64,000 nucleotides of DNA from Streptomyces stelliscabiei (GCF_014873495.1 NZ_JADBGF010000001.1:7688001-7752000), one strand, 5' to 3'; counted from the first letter of the stretch, positions 53,376 through 62,149 are shown. The notes: generated by a model not told the origin, from the sequence alone. A program made the numbers and translations.

Positions 53376-53699
53376 TCAGGCCACTTCTGCGGGGCACTGG
53401 CTGGGGAGGTCGATGAGAGTCTGCCGTTCGCTCTCGTCGACGCTGAGCTGGTTGTCGCGTTTCACGGCGACCCATTCGGTGACGTACCGGCAGCGTGCCG
53501 GCTCGATGGGAAGCCACTGGGTGACGTCCTTGTCGGCTTTTTGCCGGTTGGACCGCGGGGTGACCGCGATCAGGTGATGCTCGACGTCGAGGTTGTTGGC
53601 GTACGCGACGCGTTCGGCCTTGGTCCACCGCCAGCCACCGGAGTCCCACGCTTCGGCGAGCGGGACTGGGTGTAGACCGCAGCGGCCCTGTCCCTCCAC
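53376..53699 (-). pseudogene. C-terminal fragment of an HNH endonuclease-family protein
   Basis: About 100 residues matching the C-terminal part of DUF1524/GmrSD-like HNH proteins: PLAEAWDSGGWRWTKAERVA, ANNLDVEHHLIAVTPRSNRQ and ARCRYVTEWVAVK. The catalytic Asp-His expected just before PLAEAW (usual IDHMVPLAEAW) is replaced by GLHPVPLAE and the N-terminal half is absent, so this is a non-functional remnant. Confidence 0.65.
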
Positions 53700-53786
53700 G
53701 CCCGCATCCGCCCTTCATGACCTTTCGCTGTCATGTAGGTAGCGCCGGCGGGGGATCTCGCCGCATGGATACCGCACCGGCTCACC

Positions 53787-53810
53787 TGTGTGAACGGCGC
53801 CGTTCACACA
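53787..53810. promoter_or_regulatory. Perfect 24-bp palindrome (TetR-like operator)
   Basis: TGTGTGAACGGC (53787-53798) is followed with no spacer by its exact reverse complement to 53810. The core GAACGGCGCCGTTC resembles operators of TetR-family repressors. It lies 100 bp beyond the MFS gene's stop and 90 bp upstream of the HNH remnant in the leftward direction. No TetR gene is inside the island. Confidence 0.65.
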
Positions 53811-53906
53811 CTCGCTCCTGACCAGCCTGCTGGCGGGACCGCTGCGTCGGCAAACGCTGCTGTCCGGGCTGGGAGTCCGAGGGCCGTTCCAGAAGGCGTG
53901 CTCAGC

Positions 53907-55435
53907 TCACAGTTCACTCTCCAGCTGCGGTGCGTGAGCAGGCTGCGCGGCAGGGTGCGCAGGCCCTGCATGGCGGGGCAGCCCTACGGCGGCGATGAGC
54001 GCTGCGGACAGGGCGGCCGCCGCGGCGGCCCAGGAAGCGGTGTGCAGGCCGTTCATGAACGTCACCGAGGGCGCAGCGGGGAGGGCGGCGCAGGGGCCTG
54101 CCGGTGGGGAATGCGGCAATGGTCCCCGAGGGGCGCCGGCTTGTGCGTGGTGTGCGGCGAGGAGGGAGCCGAGGACGGCGATGCCGAGGGCTCCGCCGAC
54201 CTCGCGGACCAGGTCGTTGACGGCGGCCCCGGTGCCGGCCTGTTCGCCGGGCACCGCTCCGAGGACTGCCTCGGTGGCGGGTGGAGCCGCGAGTCCTGCG
54301 CCGAAGCCGGCGACCAGCTGGTAGCCGACAGCGGGACCGTATCCGGAAACGGGCGGGGCCAGGGCCAGGAAACCGAATCCGGACGCGACCAGCAGCATCC
54401 CCGTGGTGACGGTCAGTCTGTCGCCCCAGCGCGGTGCGATCAGCAGCGACGCGCCTGCCCCCGCGCCCAGGGCCGCGGCCAGCGGCAGCAGCCGCAGCCC
54501 GGTCTGGGCGGGGGCGTAGTGCAGCTGGGTCTGGAGGTAGAGGGTGAGCAGGAACAGGGAGCCGAAGAGAGCGAAGAACATCCAGGCCAGCGCGGCCACG
54601 GCGGCGGTGAACCGACGGTCGGCGAAGAGCCTTGGCGGCAGGAGCGGTGCGGGATGGCGCTTCTCCCACCACGGGAGGAGGGCGAACGCCAGGACAGCGA
54701 GGATGAATCCGGCTCCGATGGCGGGGTCGATCCAGCCGCGGACCGGGCCCTGGATGATCGACCACACCAGGGCCCCCATCCCGCAAGTGACCGCCCCCAT
54801 TCCGACCCGGTCCGGGGGGCCGGGGCCGGGGCGGGGGTGGCGGGATTCGGGAACCCACCACCCGGTCCCCGCCAGGGTCACGACGACCACGGGCACGTTG
54901 ATCCAGAACCCGGCCCGCCAGCCGTAGTGCTCCACCAGTAGGCCGCCGATCACCGGGCCGGCCAGCGCCCCGAGGCCGGCCACGAACGCCCACACCGCGA
55001 CGGCCTTGCGGCGGCCGGCCGGATCGGGGAACACCACGGTGATCAACGAGAGAGTGGAGGGCATCAGCAGCGCCGCACCGCAGCCCATCGCCAGCGCGCC
55101 GCGACGACCTGCCCGGTGCCGGTGGCCAGCCCCCCGGCCACCGACGCCGCCCCGCACAGGGCCAGGCCCAGAGTGAAGGCGCGGCGCCGGCCGTGCGTAT
55201 CGCTCCACACTCCGGCAACCAAGAGGCAGCAGGCCAGTGCGAGGGTGTAGGCGTCGGCGATCCACAGCAGGCCCTGCGGGCCCGGATCCAGAGCAGACTG
55301 GAGACTGGGCAGGGCCACGTTCATGACAGTGACGTCGAGGCCGATCAGGAACAGACCAGTGCACAGCACTGCCAGGGCCCTACCCGGGTGCGCGGTACGC
55401 GGGGACCCTGGCATGGGGCGATGTGCTCCCACCAC
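53907..55435 (-). pseudogene. DHA2-type MFS exporter, frameshifted
   Basis: A drug-exporter of the EmrB/QacA type. Frame 1 from GTG 55435 or ATG 55414 encodes helices 1-3 (GLDVTVMNVALPSLQ; GVWSDTHGRRRAFTLGL); frame 2 continues from about 55095 (GCGAALLMPSTLSLITVVF) through the remaining helices to the stop at 53907. The shift falls in a GC-rich alternating tract at about 55094-55108, so a sequencing error is possible. The start lies inside the terpene synthase 3' end, so it is the third gene of that operon. Confidence 0.8.
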
Positions 55436-56472
55436 CAGGCGACGGTCGGGTAAGGCAGCGGCTCGTCACTCAAGTTTGCGGGGGGCATGACGGTGCGCCG
55501 GATGTCCGGGGCGGCTTCGGGGGCGAAGTAGCGCATGCAGGTGGTACCGAAGGTGATGTCGCCGCTGATCACCAGCTCCACGCCGGTGAGGTACTTGCGC
55601 AGGTCCGGGCTGGCAGTGGGAAGAATCTGCTCGCGCAGGCGGAGATACAGGGCGAGCATGGTGTCGCGGATCCGGATGCCCTCGAGCATGGCCTGTTCGA
55701 GGGTCCAGTCGGGATGTTCGTGCTGGAGTGCGCCGAAGAGGTTGTAGTTGACCTGCGTCAGGTCCCGCTCCTTGCAGAAGGAGTAGCGGTCGTTGTCCAA
55801 CGCGGCGGCGAAGAGACCTGCTTCGGTTGCTGCTTTCACCAGGGGCGAGGACCATTCCTGAGCGGTGAGTTCGGTGCCTTCGACCGCGTCGAGGCAGCCG
55901 GGTGTGGCGTGGACGCCGACGGCGCCGAGGCGCACGGCCAGGTAGTCGTTGACCGTCAGAGGGGTGCCGCGTTCGCTCAGGGCCCGCTCCCAGAGCTCCG
56001 CGTGCAGCCAGTCGGCCTGTGTGGTGGTGAACCGTTCGTACTGGACATCGCTCATGCAGGCGCGCAGGCGCTCGAAGACGTTGCGCAGCGCGTCGTCGAG
56101 GTGGGTGGTGTGGCTCTCCCAGGAGCGTGCGCACAGCATGGTGCGCGCCCAGCGGTACACGGCGTGAAGAACGTCGGCCCTGGCGTCCGGGTCGGGCACG
56201 ATGAAGTCGTCGGCCATGAACGCCCAAGCGCTGTAGTCGGCCAGCACCTGGGCCAGGTCAGGGTTCGTGCTGGCGTGGGGGAAGGCGTGGGTGATCAGGG
56301 TGGCCCCTCCCGCCCCGTACAGCGCGGACAGGTTCGGATCGCCGCGCCCCAGGTCGAACTTCTGCGCCCACGCGGCGCAGTTGGCACTCAGGCGTTCCGC
56401 ATCGGCGCCGATTTCCTCTTCGAGCGGGCAGTAGAAGGTCCAGAACCCCTCGGGGAGTTCTGCAGGGTGCAT
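55345..56472 (-). CDS. Class I terpene synthase
   Basis: A 375-residue bacterial class I terpene cyclase. Metal-binding motifs: Asp88-Asp89 in MADDFIVPD (a variant of DDxxD, the next acid being Asp94) and a perfect NSE triad Asn227-Ser231-Glu235 in NDRYSFCKE. The pyrophosphate sensor Arg181 lies exactly 46 residues before Asn227, and the C-terminal Arg314-Tyr315 pair is present, so it should be active. The upstream polyprenyl synthase suggests a diterpene (GGPP) substrate; the product is unknown. The last ~22 residues, overlapping the MFS gene, are unlike the family. Ribosome site GGGAGAA precedes ATG 56472. Confidence 0.9.
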   Translation of the reverse strand: MHPAELPEGFWTFYCPLEEEIGADAERLSANCAAWAQKFDLGRGDPNLSALYGAGGATLITHAFPHASTNPDLAQVLADYSAWAFMADDFIVPDPDARADVLHAVYRWARTMLCARSWESHTTHLDDALRNVFERLRACMSDVQYERFTTTQADWLHAELWERALSERGTPLTVNDYLAVRLGAVGVHATPGCLDAVEGTELTAQEWSSPLVKAATEAGLFAAALDNDRYSFCKERDLTQVNYNLFGALQHEHPDWTLEQAMLEGIRIRDTMLALYLRLREQILPTASPDLRKYLTGVELVISGDITFGTTCMRYFAPEAAPDIRRTVMPPANLSDEPLPYPTVAWWWEHIAPCQGPRVPRTRVGPWQCCALVCS

Positions 56473-56547
56473 TTCTGAGTTCTCCCTGTTCGGATCGAAC
56501 GGCGTGGCATCGGTGGGGGCTGCGGGAACGGCGTTGCCCCAGAAGGG

Positions 56548-57570
56548 TCAGTGGTCGCGGTGGGTGATCAGGTCGGCCAGGGCCGCCAGTTCGGCGGCTG
56601 CCACCGGCTCCGGCCGCACCTGGTCAAGGAGGTGCAGGGCATCGGCGGGGTGGCGGCGGGCGCGGCGTAGCGTGGCCTCCCGTGCGCCGGTCTGCTCGAT
56701 CAGGTCCCTGGCCCGCGCAGCCTCCTCCTCACTCAGCGGCCCGTTCGCGCTGTAGAGAGCGCGCAGGGACCGGGCTTGTGGAGTGTGGCCGGCCATGGCG
56801 GCTGCGACGGGAATGGTGACCTTGCGCGAGCGCAGGTCGGACAGGGCGGGCTTGCCCGTCACCGGCTCCTCCCCCCAGATGCCGAGAACGTCGTCGACGC
56901 ACTGGTAGGCGATGCCCAGACGCCGTCCGAAACCGTGCAGGAGCTGGGCGCGCTCTGGGCCGGCGCCACCCGCGGTCGCGCCGAGCTCGCAGGCGCAGGC
57001 CAGCAGCGCGCCGGTCTTGCCGGCCGCGACCTCTGCGGCCCGGTCCGCACGGACGTCTGTACCGGATCCCATGAGGGTGTCGAGGTACTCGCCCTCGATC
57101 AGCGCCTGCACGGCGGCCAGCAGCACCGGCACCGTCCGGCCCGCGTCCGGCGCCTCAGCCACGCTCTGGACGGCAGCGAAGAACAGAGCGTCGCCCGCAA
57201 GGATCGCCGCCGGAACTCCCTTCGCCGCCCAGAGCGCGGGCCGGCCACGGCGCAGCGGATCCTCGTCGATGACGTCGTCGTGGAGCAGGCTGGCGTTGTG
57301 CACCAGTTCCACCGCCACGGCCGCCGCCCGCGCGGCACACGGGTCTGCGCCCACCGCACGGCACGCCAGCAGGGCAAGGGCCGGACGCACGCCCTTGCTG
57401 ACGGGCGGCGCCTTCAGGACCGTGCTGTCGTCGGTCCACCAGCCGAAATGCAGCCCCGCGACATGCCTGATCTGAGGAGGCAGGGTGTGAACGCGAGACC
57501 GGACCAACGGCCGCACCAAGGTCGCGGTTTGCGCGAGGATCGTCTCGCAGTCACGAGGTGAGTCAGCCAC
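56548..57570 (-). CDS. Polyprenyl diphosphate synthase (GGPP synthase-like)
   Basis: A 340-residue trans-prenyltransferase. First Asp-rich motif D98-D99-V-I-D102 in LLHDDVIDED, second motif D226-D227 in QCVDDVLGIWGE, and KGVRPAL near the N-terminus for diphosphate binding. It condenses IPP with allylic diphosphates; chain length (C15 or C20) cannot be read with certainty, but co-transcription with the terpene synthase 75 bp downstream suggests it feeds that enzyme. Confidence 0.9.
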   Translation of the reverse strand: MADSPRDCETILAQTATLVRPLVRSRVHTLPPQIRHVAGLHFGWWTDDSTVLKAPPVSKGVRPALALLACRAVGADPCAARAAAVAVELVHNASLLHDDVIDEDPLRRGRPALWAAKGVPAAILAGDALFFAAVQSVAEAPDAGRTVPVLLAAVQALIEGEYLDTLMGSGTDVRADRAAEVAAGKTGALLACACELGATAGGAGPERAQLLHGFGRRLGIAYQCVDDVLGIWGEEPVTGKPALSDLRSRKVTIPVAAAMAGHTPQARSLRALYSANGPLSEEEAARARDLIEQTGAREATLRRARRHPADALHLLDQVRPEPVAAAELAALADLITHRDH

Positions 57571-58047
57571 TCGAACCCCTTCCAGGGATCAGGCCATGTC
57601 CACGCCAGAATCAAGGTGCAAGCGGGGGGAGGGGCAGGGTGTGACGACCAGCGCCCGACGCACACCCCTGGCCCACTCCACTCCCGTGCACGACACACTG
57701 CGCCGCACGCGCCCGGCCCATACCGGCCAGCCAGCACACACGTAAGGGCGCGGGTTCGGCTCTACGCACCCCACAGAGGGGGAACTCTGCAGTTGCAGGC
57801 CCAGTCGAGGTCGACTTCCTTGGGCTGTCAGGCTGACGACCCCATAGTTCTGAAGCCGGCCGATCTACCGATGCGCCGGACAGCGGACAACCGCATGGGC
57901 TGTGTCAGGTGCGCGTTTCTCGGCCAGGTGCTCGACCCTTTCACCAAGTGCGTCCCTATCGGGTGAGTGCTGGCGAGTAATGCGTCAGCTCACCGACCGA
58001 GGGAGCGACCATACCGGCAGTGTGTTCTTCCGAAGGAAAGGGTCTCC
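57571..58047. other. Divergent intergenic region, prenyl synthase / nicotinamidase
   Basis: 477 bp. GAAGGAAAGG before 58048 is the nicotinamidase ribosome site. A stretch near 57840-57880 looks faintly tRNA-like on the minus strand but does not fold. No confident promoter pair found. Confidence 0.45.
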
Positions 58048-58638
58048 GTGCGCCGTGCATTGATCGTTGTTGATGTGCAGAAGGACTTCTGCGAGGGCGG
58101 CAGTATTCCGGTGAAGGGCGGCGCGGGCAGGGCTGTGGCCATCGCCGACCTGGTGCGGCGTGCCGACGGAAAGTACGCGCACATCGTCGCCACCCGTGAC
58201 CACCACATCGACCCGGGGGCCCACTTCTCCGAGCACCCGGACTTCCAGAACTCTTTCCCCGAGCACTGCGTCGTCGGCGGCGAGGGAGGCGAGTTCCATC
58301 CCGGCTTCGCTCCCGCTGTCACCTCTGGTGGCGTGGACGAGGTGTTCTTCAAGGGGGCGTACTCCGCCTCGAAGAGCGGTTTCGAGGGCTCTGCCGAGGA
58401 CGGCACGTCGCTGGCCGACTGGCTGCGTGCCCGCCACGTCAGTGATCTCGACGTCGTCGGCATCGCTACCGACCACTGTGTGAAGGCCACCGCGCTCGAC
58501 GGTGTACGGGCGGGCTTCGCCGTCCGGGTCCTGCTCAACTACACCGCCGGCGTTGCCGCCGACACCACCAGCACCGCGATCAATGAGCTACGCCAAGCCG
58601 GTGTGAAGTTGAGCGGCAAGCCAGTCGTCCTCGCCTGA
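58048..58638 (+). CDS. Nicotinamidase (isochorismatase-fold)
   Basis: A 196-residue amidohydrolase converting nicotinamide to nicotinate in NAD salvage. Catalytic triad Asp9 (VVDVQKDF), Lys102 (FFKGAYS) and Cys144 (TDHCVKAT), with metal-site residues in TRDHH and around SEHPDF. GTG 58048 is chosen for its ribosome site AAGGAAAGG; the frame is open further upstream. A second, island-borne copy of a housekeeping function would be unusual, though a genomic copy cannot be checked here. Confidence 0.88.
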   Translation: MRRALIVVDVQKDFCEGGSIPVKGGAGRAVAIADLVRRADGKYAHIVATRDHHIDPGAHFSEHPDFQNSFPEHCVVGGEGGEFHPGFAPAVTSGGVDEVFFKGAYSASKSGFEGSAEDGTSLADWLRARHVSDLDVVGIATDHCVKATALDGVRAGFAVRVLLNYTAGVAADTTSTAINELRQAGVKLSGKPVVLA

Positions 58639-59165
58639 GAACAACGGTCGCCTTTCGCCACAGGACCTGCCCGCAACAGGCGCACCGGCCGTGTCACGAG
58701 TCCCGGAGCCTCCAGTGGCCGTCATCCGACTGGCCGTGGAGGCCCGCCCCCGGACCGGGAGACGACGGATCAGGGGCGCACTTCCCGAACGTGGCGTGGC
58801 TGCTGGGGGCCTACCCGTTGATCAGCATCACGCCGGGGCCGCCGTCGCCGGCCAAGCCGAACAGAGCCATCTGCATGGCTGGGCACAGCCGCCCTCTTCG
58901 GGGCAAGGGCGAACTGGAGGGGAAGGGCGCGGCGCCCGGCCACTTCCGGGGCCGGTGTTGCGCCGTCCCGTGCCCAGGCCGGCCGGGCCAGTTGGGAGAA
59001 CCGCCGTGAACGAGTCGAGGCAGCCTGACCTGTCTCTCCATAGGAAGGGATGGGTTGTCGGCCATGACGCTCGTTTGACGCTCCGGGCGCCCGCAGGCGG
59101 TACAGCGGGCCACAAAATGGCCTCTGACCTGCAACTTTCCGGATCCCGCTGAAGCCGACATCTTG
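58639..59165. other. Noncoding right arm of the island
   Basis: 527 bp without a credible gene. Contains TGACGCTCGTTTGACGCT (59065-59082) and CTCTGACCTGCAACTTTCC (59123-59141), both echoing parts of the boundary repeats, as if a third, older boundary copy lay here. Confidence 0.55.
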
Positions 59166-59276
59166 CCGATGACGCACCACGTGGAGTGCGTGGCGATTCT
59201 CGAGCCGGCTTCAAAGGCGCTCTGACCTGCGATTTTCTTGGACTGCTCAGATGCGTCGAGGTGTGCCCGACCTGTT
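59166..59276. repeat. Right 111-bp direct repeat (attR-like)
   Basis: Copy of 47895-48005. It begins with codons for PMTHHVECVAILEPASKAL-stop, the tail of the methyltransferase, without the rest of the gene, as expected for the displaced original 3' end. Weaker similarity continues to about 59441. Confidence 0.9.
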
Positions 59277-59502
59277 TCCCTCAGTCCATCGCGTGGAGTG
59301 CGTCGCAGGCTCGCGCCACATGCCTCACCTGCTGCTTCGAAGAGCGGGGTGCGGGCGATGAACGCTCTGCCCCAGCTTCGTGAGGGGGCGGTGGGGGAGG
59401 TGTCTTGACGCTCGTTCGACGCTGCTTCTGATGGGGCGTCACGAGGCTCGTGCGCCTGAAACAGCAGCGAGGTCAATGATCAAACTCAGACTGCACGCGG
59501 GC
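59277..59502. other. Flank right of the island
   Basis: 226 bp, noncoding. Holds TTGACGCTCGTTCGACGCTG with a partner GGGCGTCA (59405-59441), the diverged counterpart of the dyad at 48132-48171 at the same distance from the repeat. Confidence 0.6.
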
Positions 59503-59814
59503 TCAGGAGTTGGACGCCAGGCGCGGGTCGGTAGCGCGTGCTGAGATAGCAGCCGTAAAAGTCGCCGCGCCCGCCGTCGCCACCTTGGCGCCGTGCCGGT
59601 CGATCAACCAGGCGGTCTCGAGGACGAGCAGGCTCGGCTGCGCGAAGTCGCTGCGTGAGCGCGCGATGAGCTCCTGGACGACGCCCTCGTAGGCGAGCGT
59701 TTCGCCGACGCGATGCGCCTTCGCGACTGCTCGGCCAGCGGCCCCCGTCCAGTTTCTGCAGGACCTGGCCCGACGGCCGGCGTTCTCTTCACGAGGCAGA
59801 GACTGCCGATCCAT
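59503..59814 (-). CDS. Small hypothetical protein
   Basis: A 103-residue frame starting MDRQSLPREENAGRR, with a helical-looking part AYEGVVQELIARSRSDFA and LLVLETAWLIDRHGAKVA. AGGAAGG precedes the ATG by 7 nt, supporting a real gene. Not recognised. Divergent from the short-chain dehydrogenase gene 94 bp away. Confidence 0.45.
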   Translation of the reverse strand: MDRQSLPREENAGRRARSCRNWTGAAGRAVAKAHRVGETLAYEGVVQELIARSRSDFAQPSLLVLETAWLIDRHGAKVATAGAATFTAAISARATDPRLASNS

Positions 59815-59908
59815 GGACAAACCTTCCTCTCCCGCCCCTGTGCGGGCGCTCTTACGGTCGAGGCTGCGGGTGGTCACCGGCCCGCCGTACCGAAGGAGCA
59901 AGATCTCC

Positions 59909-60658
59909 ATGAAGATGACTGGCAACACGATCCTGATCACCGGCGGCACCTCTGGCATCGGTCTCGGCCTGGCGGTGCGTCTGCACGAGGCTGGCAACAA
60001 GGTGATTGTCGCCGGCCGGCGCAAGGAACTCCTTGACGAGATCACGGCCGAGCACCCGGGTATCGACGCGGTCGTCCTCGATGTCGCGGACCCTGACTCG
60101 ATTGCCCGGGCCCGTGAGGCCGTGGCGGCGAGCCACCCGGGGTTGAACGTCCTGGTCAACAACGCCGGCATTCAGCTGCTGGAGAGCGTCCTTGACCCGG
60201 CAGGACTCCAGGTCGCCGAGGATCACGTCGCGACCAATCTGCTCGGCACGATCCGGATGACGTACGCCTTCCTGCCGCTGCTGGTGGGCAAGGACGACGC
60301 GGTCGTCATGAATGTCACCTCCGCGCTGGCGTTCGTACCGTTCCCGATCACGCCGACCTACAGCGCGACCAAGGCCGCGCTGCACTCCTTCTCCGAGAGC
60401 CTGCGTATCCAGCTCGCCAGTGCTGACGCCGGTGTCCAGGTGATAGAGGTGGTCCCGGCGGGCGTGCGCACGACCCTGATGGGCCAGCAGGACAGCGAGC
60501 AGTCCATGCCGTTGGACGACTTCCTCACCGAGGTCCTCGATCTGCTGCGTGAGAAGCCCGACGCGAAGGAGCTGGTCGTCGAGCCCGCAAGGTTCATCCG
60601 CGACGCGGTGGCCACCGGCTCCTACGACGACGTCCTCGCCATGATGACCGGTAGCTGA
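59909..60658 (+). CDS. Short-chain dehydrogenase (DltE-type)
   Basis: A 249-residue SDR oxidoreductase. NAD(P)-binding TGGTSGIGLGLA, NNAG at about 86-89, catalytic Tyr-x-x-x-Lys in YSATKAALH with an upstream Ser (NVTSALAF). Beginning with Met-Lys-Met and QL-type core, it resembles DltE-like SDRs. Substrate unknown. ATG 59909 follows AAGGAG at 10 nt. Confidence 0.88.
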   Translation: MKMTGNTILITGGTSGIGLGLAVRLHEAGNKVIVAGRRKELLDEITAEHPGIDAVVLDVADPDSIARAREAVAASHPGLNVLVNNAGIQLLESVLDPAGLQVAEDHVATNLLGTIRMTYAFLPLLVGKDDAVVMNVTSALAFVPFPITPTYSATKAALHSFSESLRIQLASADAGVQVIEVVPAGVRTTLMGQQDSEQSMPLDDFLTEVLDLLREKPDAKELVVEPARFIRDAVATGSYDDVLAMMTGS

Positions 60659-61162
60659 CCGACCTGTAGTGACCGACGCGGAACCAGCAGCACGCGGGCG
60701 GGTCCTGTGGGGCCACATGAGGGACGAACGCGAGCGGGACCCGCTTCGGGGTGGTCCTCACCGAGGATGCGGAACGGTAAGGAAGCGTCTTCGGCTTCGC
60801 CCCGGTCGTCGCACGAGAGGGGGCCGGCTGCGTCCTGAGGGCCGACGGGCACGCGAGCGCCCGGCACGGTGAACATCGTCGGGCCGGCCGGGCCGGGCGA
60901 CGAGGCCCGGGACCGGTCCCAAGCGGGCGTCCTTGACGGGGGACCGTCGCCGCAGGCCGTCTTCCGTACCGGCGGCCTGCGGCGCACTGCCGGGGCGGCG
61001 CATTGCCCAGCGGGTCATGCACGTCCGGTGACCATCGAGACTTCTCGCTGCGAGTGCCTCGACGTCGGCCGACCGAGTGGGCTTGCGCAGGCGGGAAGGG
61101 ACTGCTCAGCCATGGATCGGCGGTCTCTGGATAGCCGGGCGGGATGCCACGAGGATGAGGGC
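60659..61162. other. Intergenic region upstream of the XRE regulator
   Basis: 504 bp. Frames on both strands are open here but show no family similarity or ribosome site. GAGGATGAGG precedes 61163. Nothing else seen. Confidence 0.5.
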
Positions 61163-61999
61163 ATGGACAAGAGAGAACTGGCGGCATTCCTGCGCCACCG
61201 GCGCGAGACGCTACGGCCCCGCGACGTCGGGCTGGTCGAGGGGCCGCGCAGGCGTACGCAGGGGCTGCGCCGCGAGGAGGTCGCGCAGCTCGCCGGCATG
61301 TCCACCGACTACTACGCCCGGCTGGAGCAGCAGCGTGCTCCGCAGCCCTCCGTACAGATCACCGCGGCGCTCGCCCGGGCGCTGCGGCTGACCCTGGATG
61401 AACGCGATCATCTCTTCGTCCTCATCGGCCACAACGCCCCGGCCCGTTTCCACCGCTCCGACCACGTCAGCCCGACACTGATGCGGGTCCTGGACCGCCT
61501 GGACGATACCCCGGCCCTGGTAACCACCGACCTGGTCGACACCCTCGCGATGAACCCCTTGGCCGTTGCGCTGCTCGGCGACCAGACCCGTCACACCGGT
61601 CTGGCCAGCAGTGGCTACTACCGCTGGTTCATGGACCCGGCCGAGCGCCTGGTGTATCCCGAGGAGACCCACGAAAGCCACGGCCGTGCCCAGGCGGCAC
61701 GCCTACGGGCCGCGCTGACAGCCGGCAGCGACACCCCCCGAGCCGCCCGAATCCTCGCCGAACTCCAGGAACACAGCCCCGAGTTCGTCCGCATGTGGGA
61801 ATTGCAGGAGGTCGCCCGCTACGGCGACTGCAAGACCCTCCTCCATCCCGAAGTCGGCCGCATCGACGTCGACGTCCAGCTCCTGTACACCGAGAACCGC
61901 GCCCAGACTCTGGTGGTGCTGACCACCCGCCCCGGCACGGAGAGCCACAGCAAACTCGAACTGCTCTCCGTCATCGGACGCCAGCAGCTCACCCCCTGA
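61163..61999 (+). CDS. XRE-family regulator with MmyB-like ligand domain
   Basis: A 278-residue regulator. The N-terminal helix-turn-helix (about 8-80) has GLRREEVAQLAGMSTDYYAR, and the C-terminal domain (about 105-270) fits the MmyB-like PAS-type domain that binds fatty-acid-like ligands in relatives. This class often sits beside and controls SDR genes, as here. ATG 61163. Confidence 0.88.
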   Translation: MDKRELAAFLRHRRETLRPRDVGLVEGPRRRTQGLRREEVAQLAGMSTDYYARLEQQRAPQPSVQITAALARALRLTLDERDHLFVLIGHNAPARFHRSDHVSPTLMRVLDRLDDTPALVTTDLVDTLAMNPLAVALLGDQTRHTGLASSGYYRWFMDPAERLVYPEETHESHGRAQAARLRAALTAGSDTPRAARILAELQEHSPEFVRMWELQEVARYGDCKTLLHPEVGRIDVDVQLLYTENRAQTLVVLTTRPGTESHSKLELLSVIGRQQLTP

Positions 62000-62149
62000 C
62001 GTCCCGGACCGGGGACCGGGCCGGTTCGTGCTGCAGGGGCCGGACAAGGGCACCCTGGAATGGTGCAGCCGGCACGGCTTCTGCCCTGCGCTCTGCGGCC
62101 AGATATGTCGGCCCCTGCACTTCCGGGCTCCCGTGGTCGGGCCGCCGGT

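Larger units (their letters stand above)
47895..59276. mobile_element. Integrated terpenoid island bounded by direct repeats
   Basis: An 11.3-kb segment between 111-bp direct repeats at the 3' end of a housekeeping methyltransferase gene, the classic outcome of site-specific integration. Contents: flavin monooxygenase, ABC exporter pair, polyprenyl synthase plus terpene synthase, frameshifted MFS exporter, nicotinamidase and at least four broken genes. No integrase, excisionase or transposase is seen, so the element is presumably immobile, mobilised in trans, or has lost its recombinase. Large noncoding and decayed stretches contrast with the compact flanks. Confidence 0.75.

Noticed and set aside
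57835..57885. tRNA-like string on the minus strand (GGTAGATCGGCCGGCTTCAG)
   Set aside because: No acceptor stem, D-arm or T-arm could be paired into a cloverleaf; at most a remnant.
47895..59276. Integrase, transposase or terminal inverted repeats in the island
   Set aside because: I read through all frames inside and beside the repeats and found none; direct, not inverted, repeats bound the segment.
60622..60987. A 121-codon minus-strand frame between the SDR and XRE genes
   Set aside because: Overlaps the end of the SDR gene, lacks a ribosome site, and the translation has no recognisable pattern.
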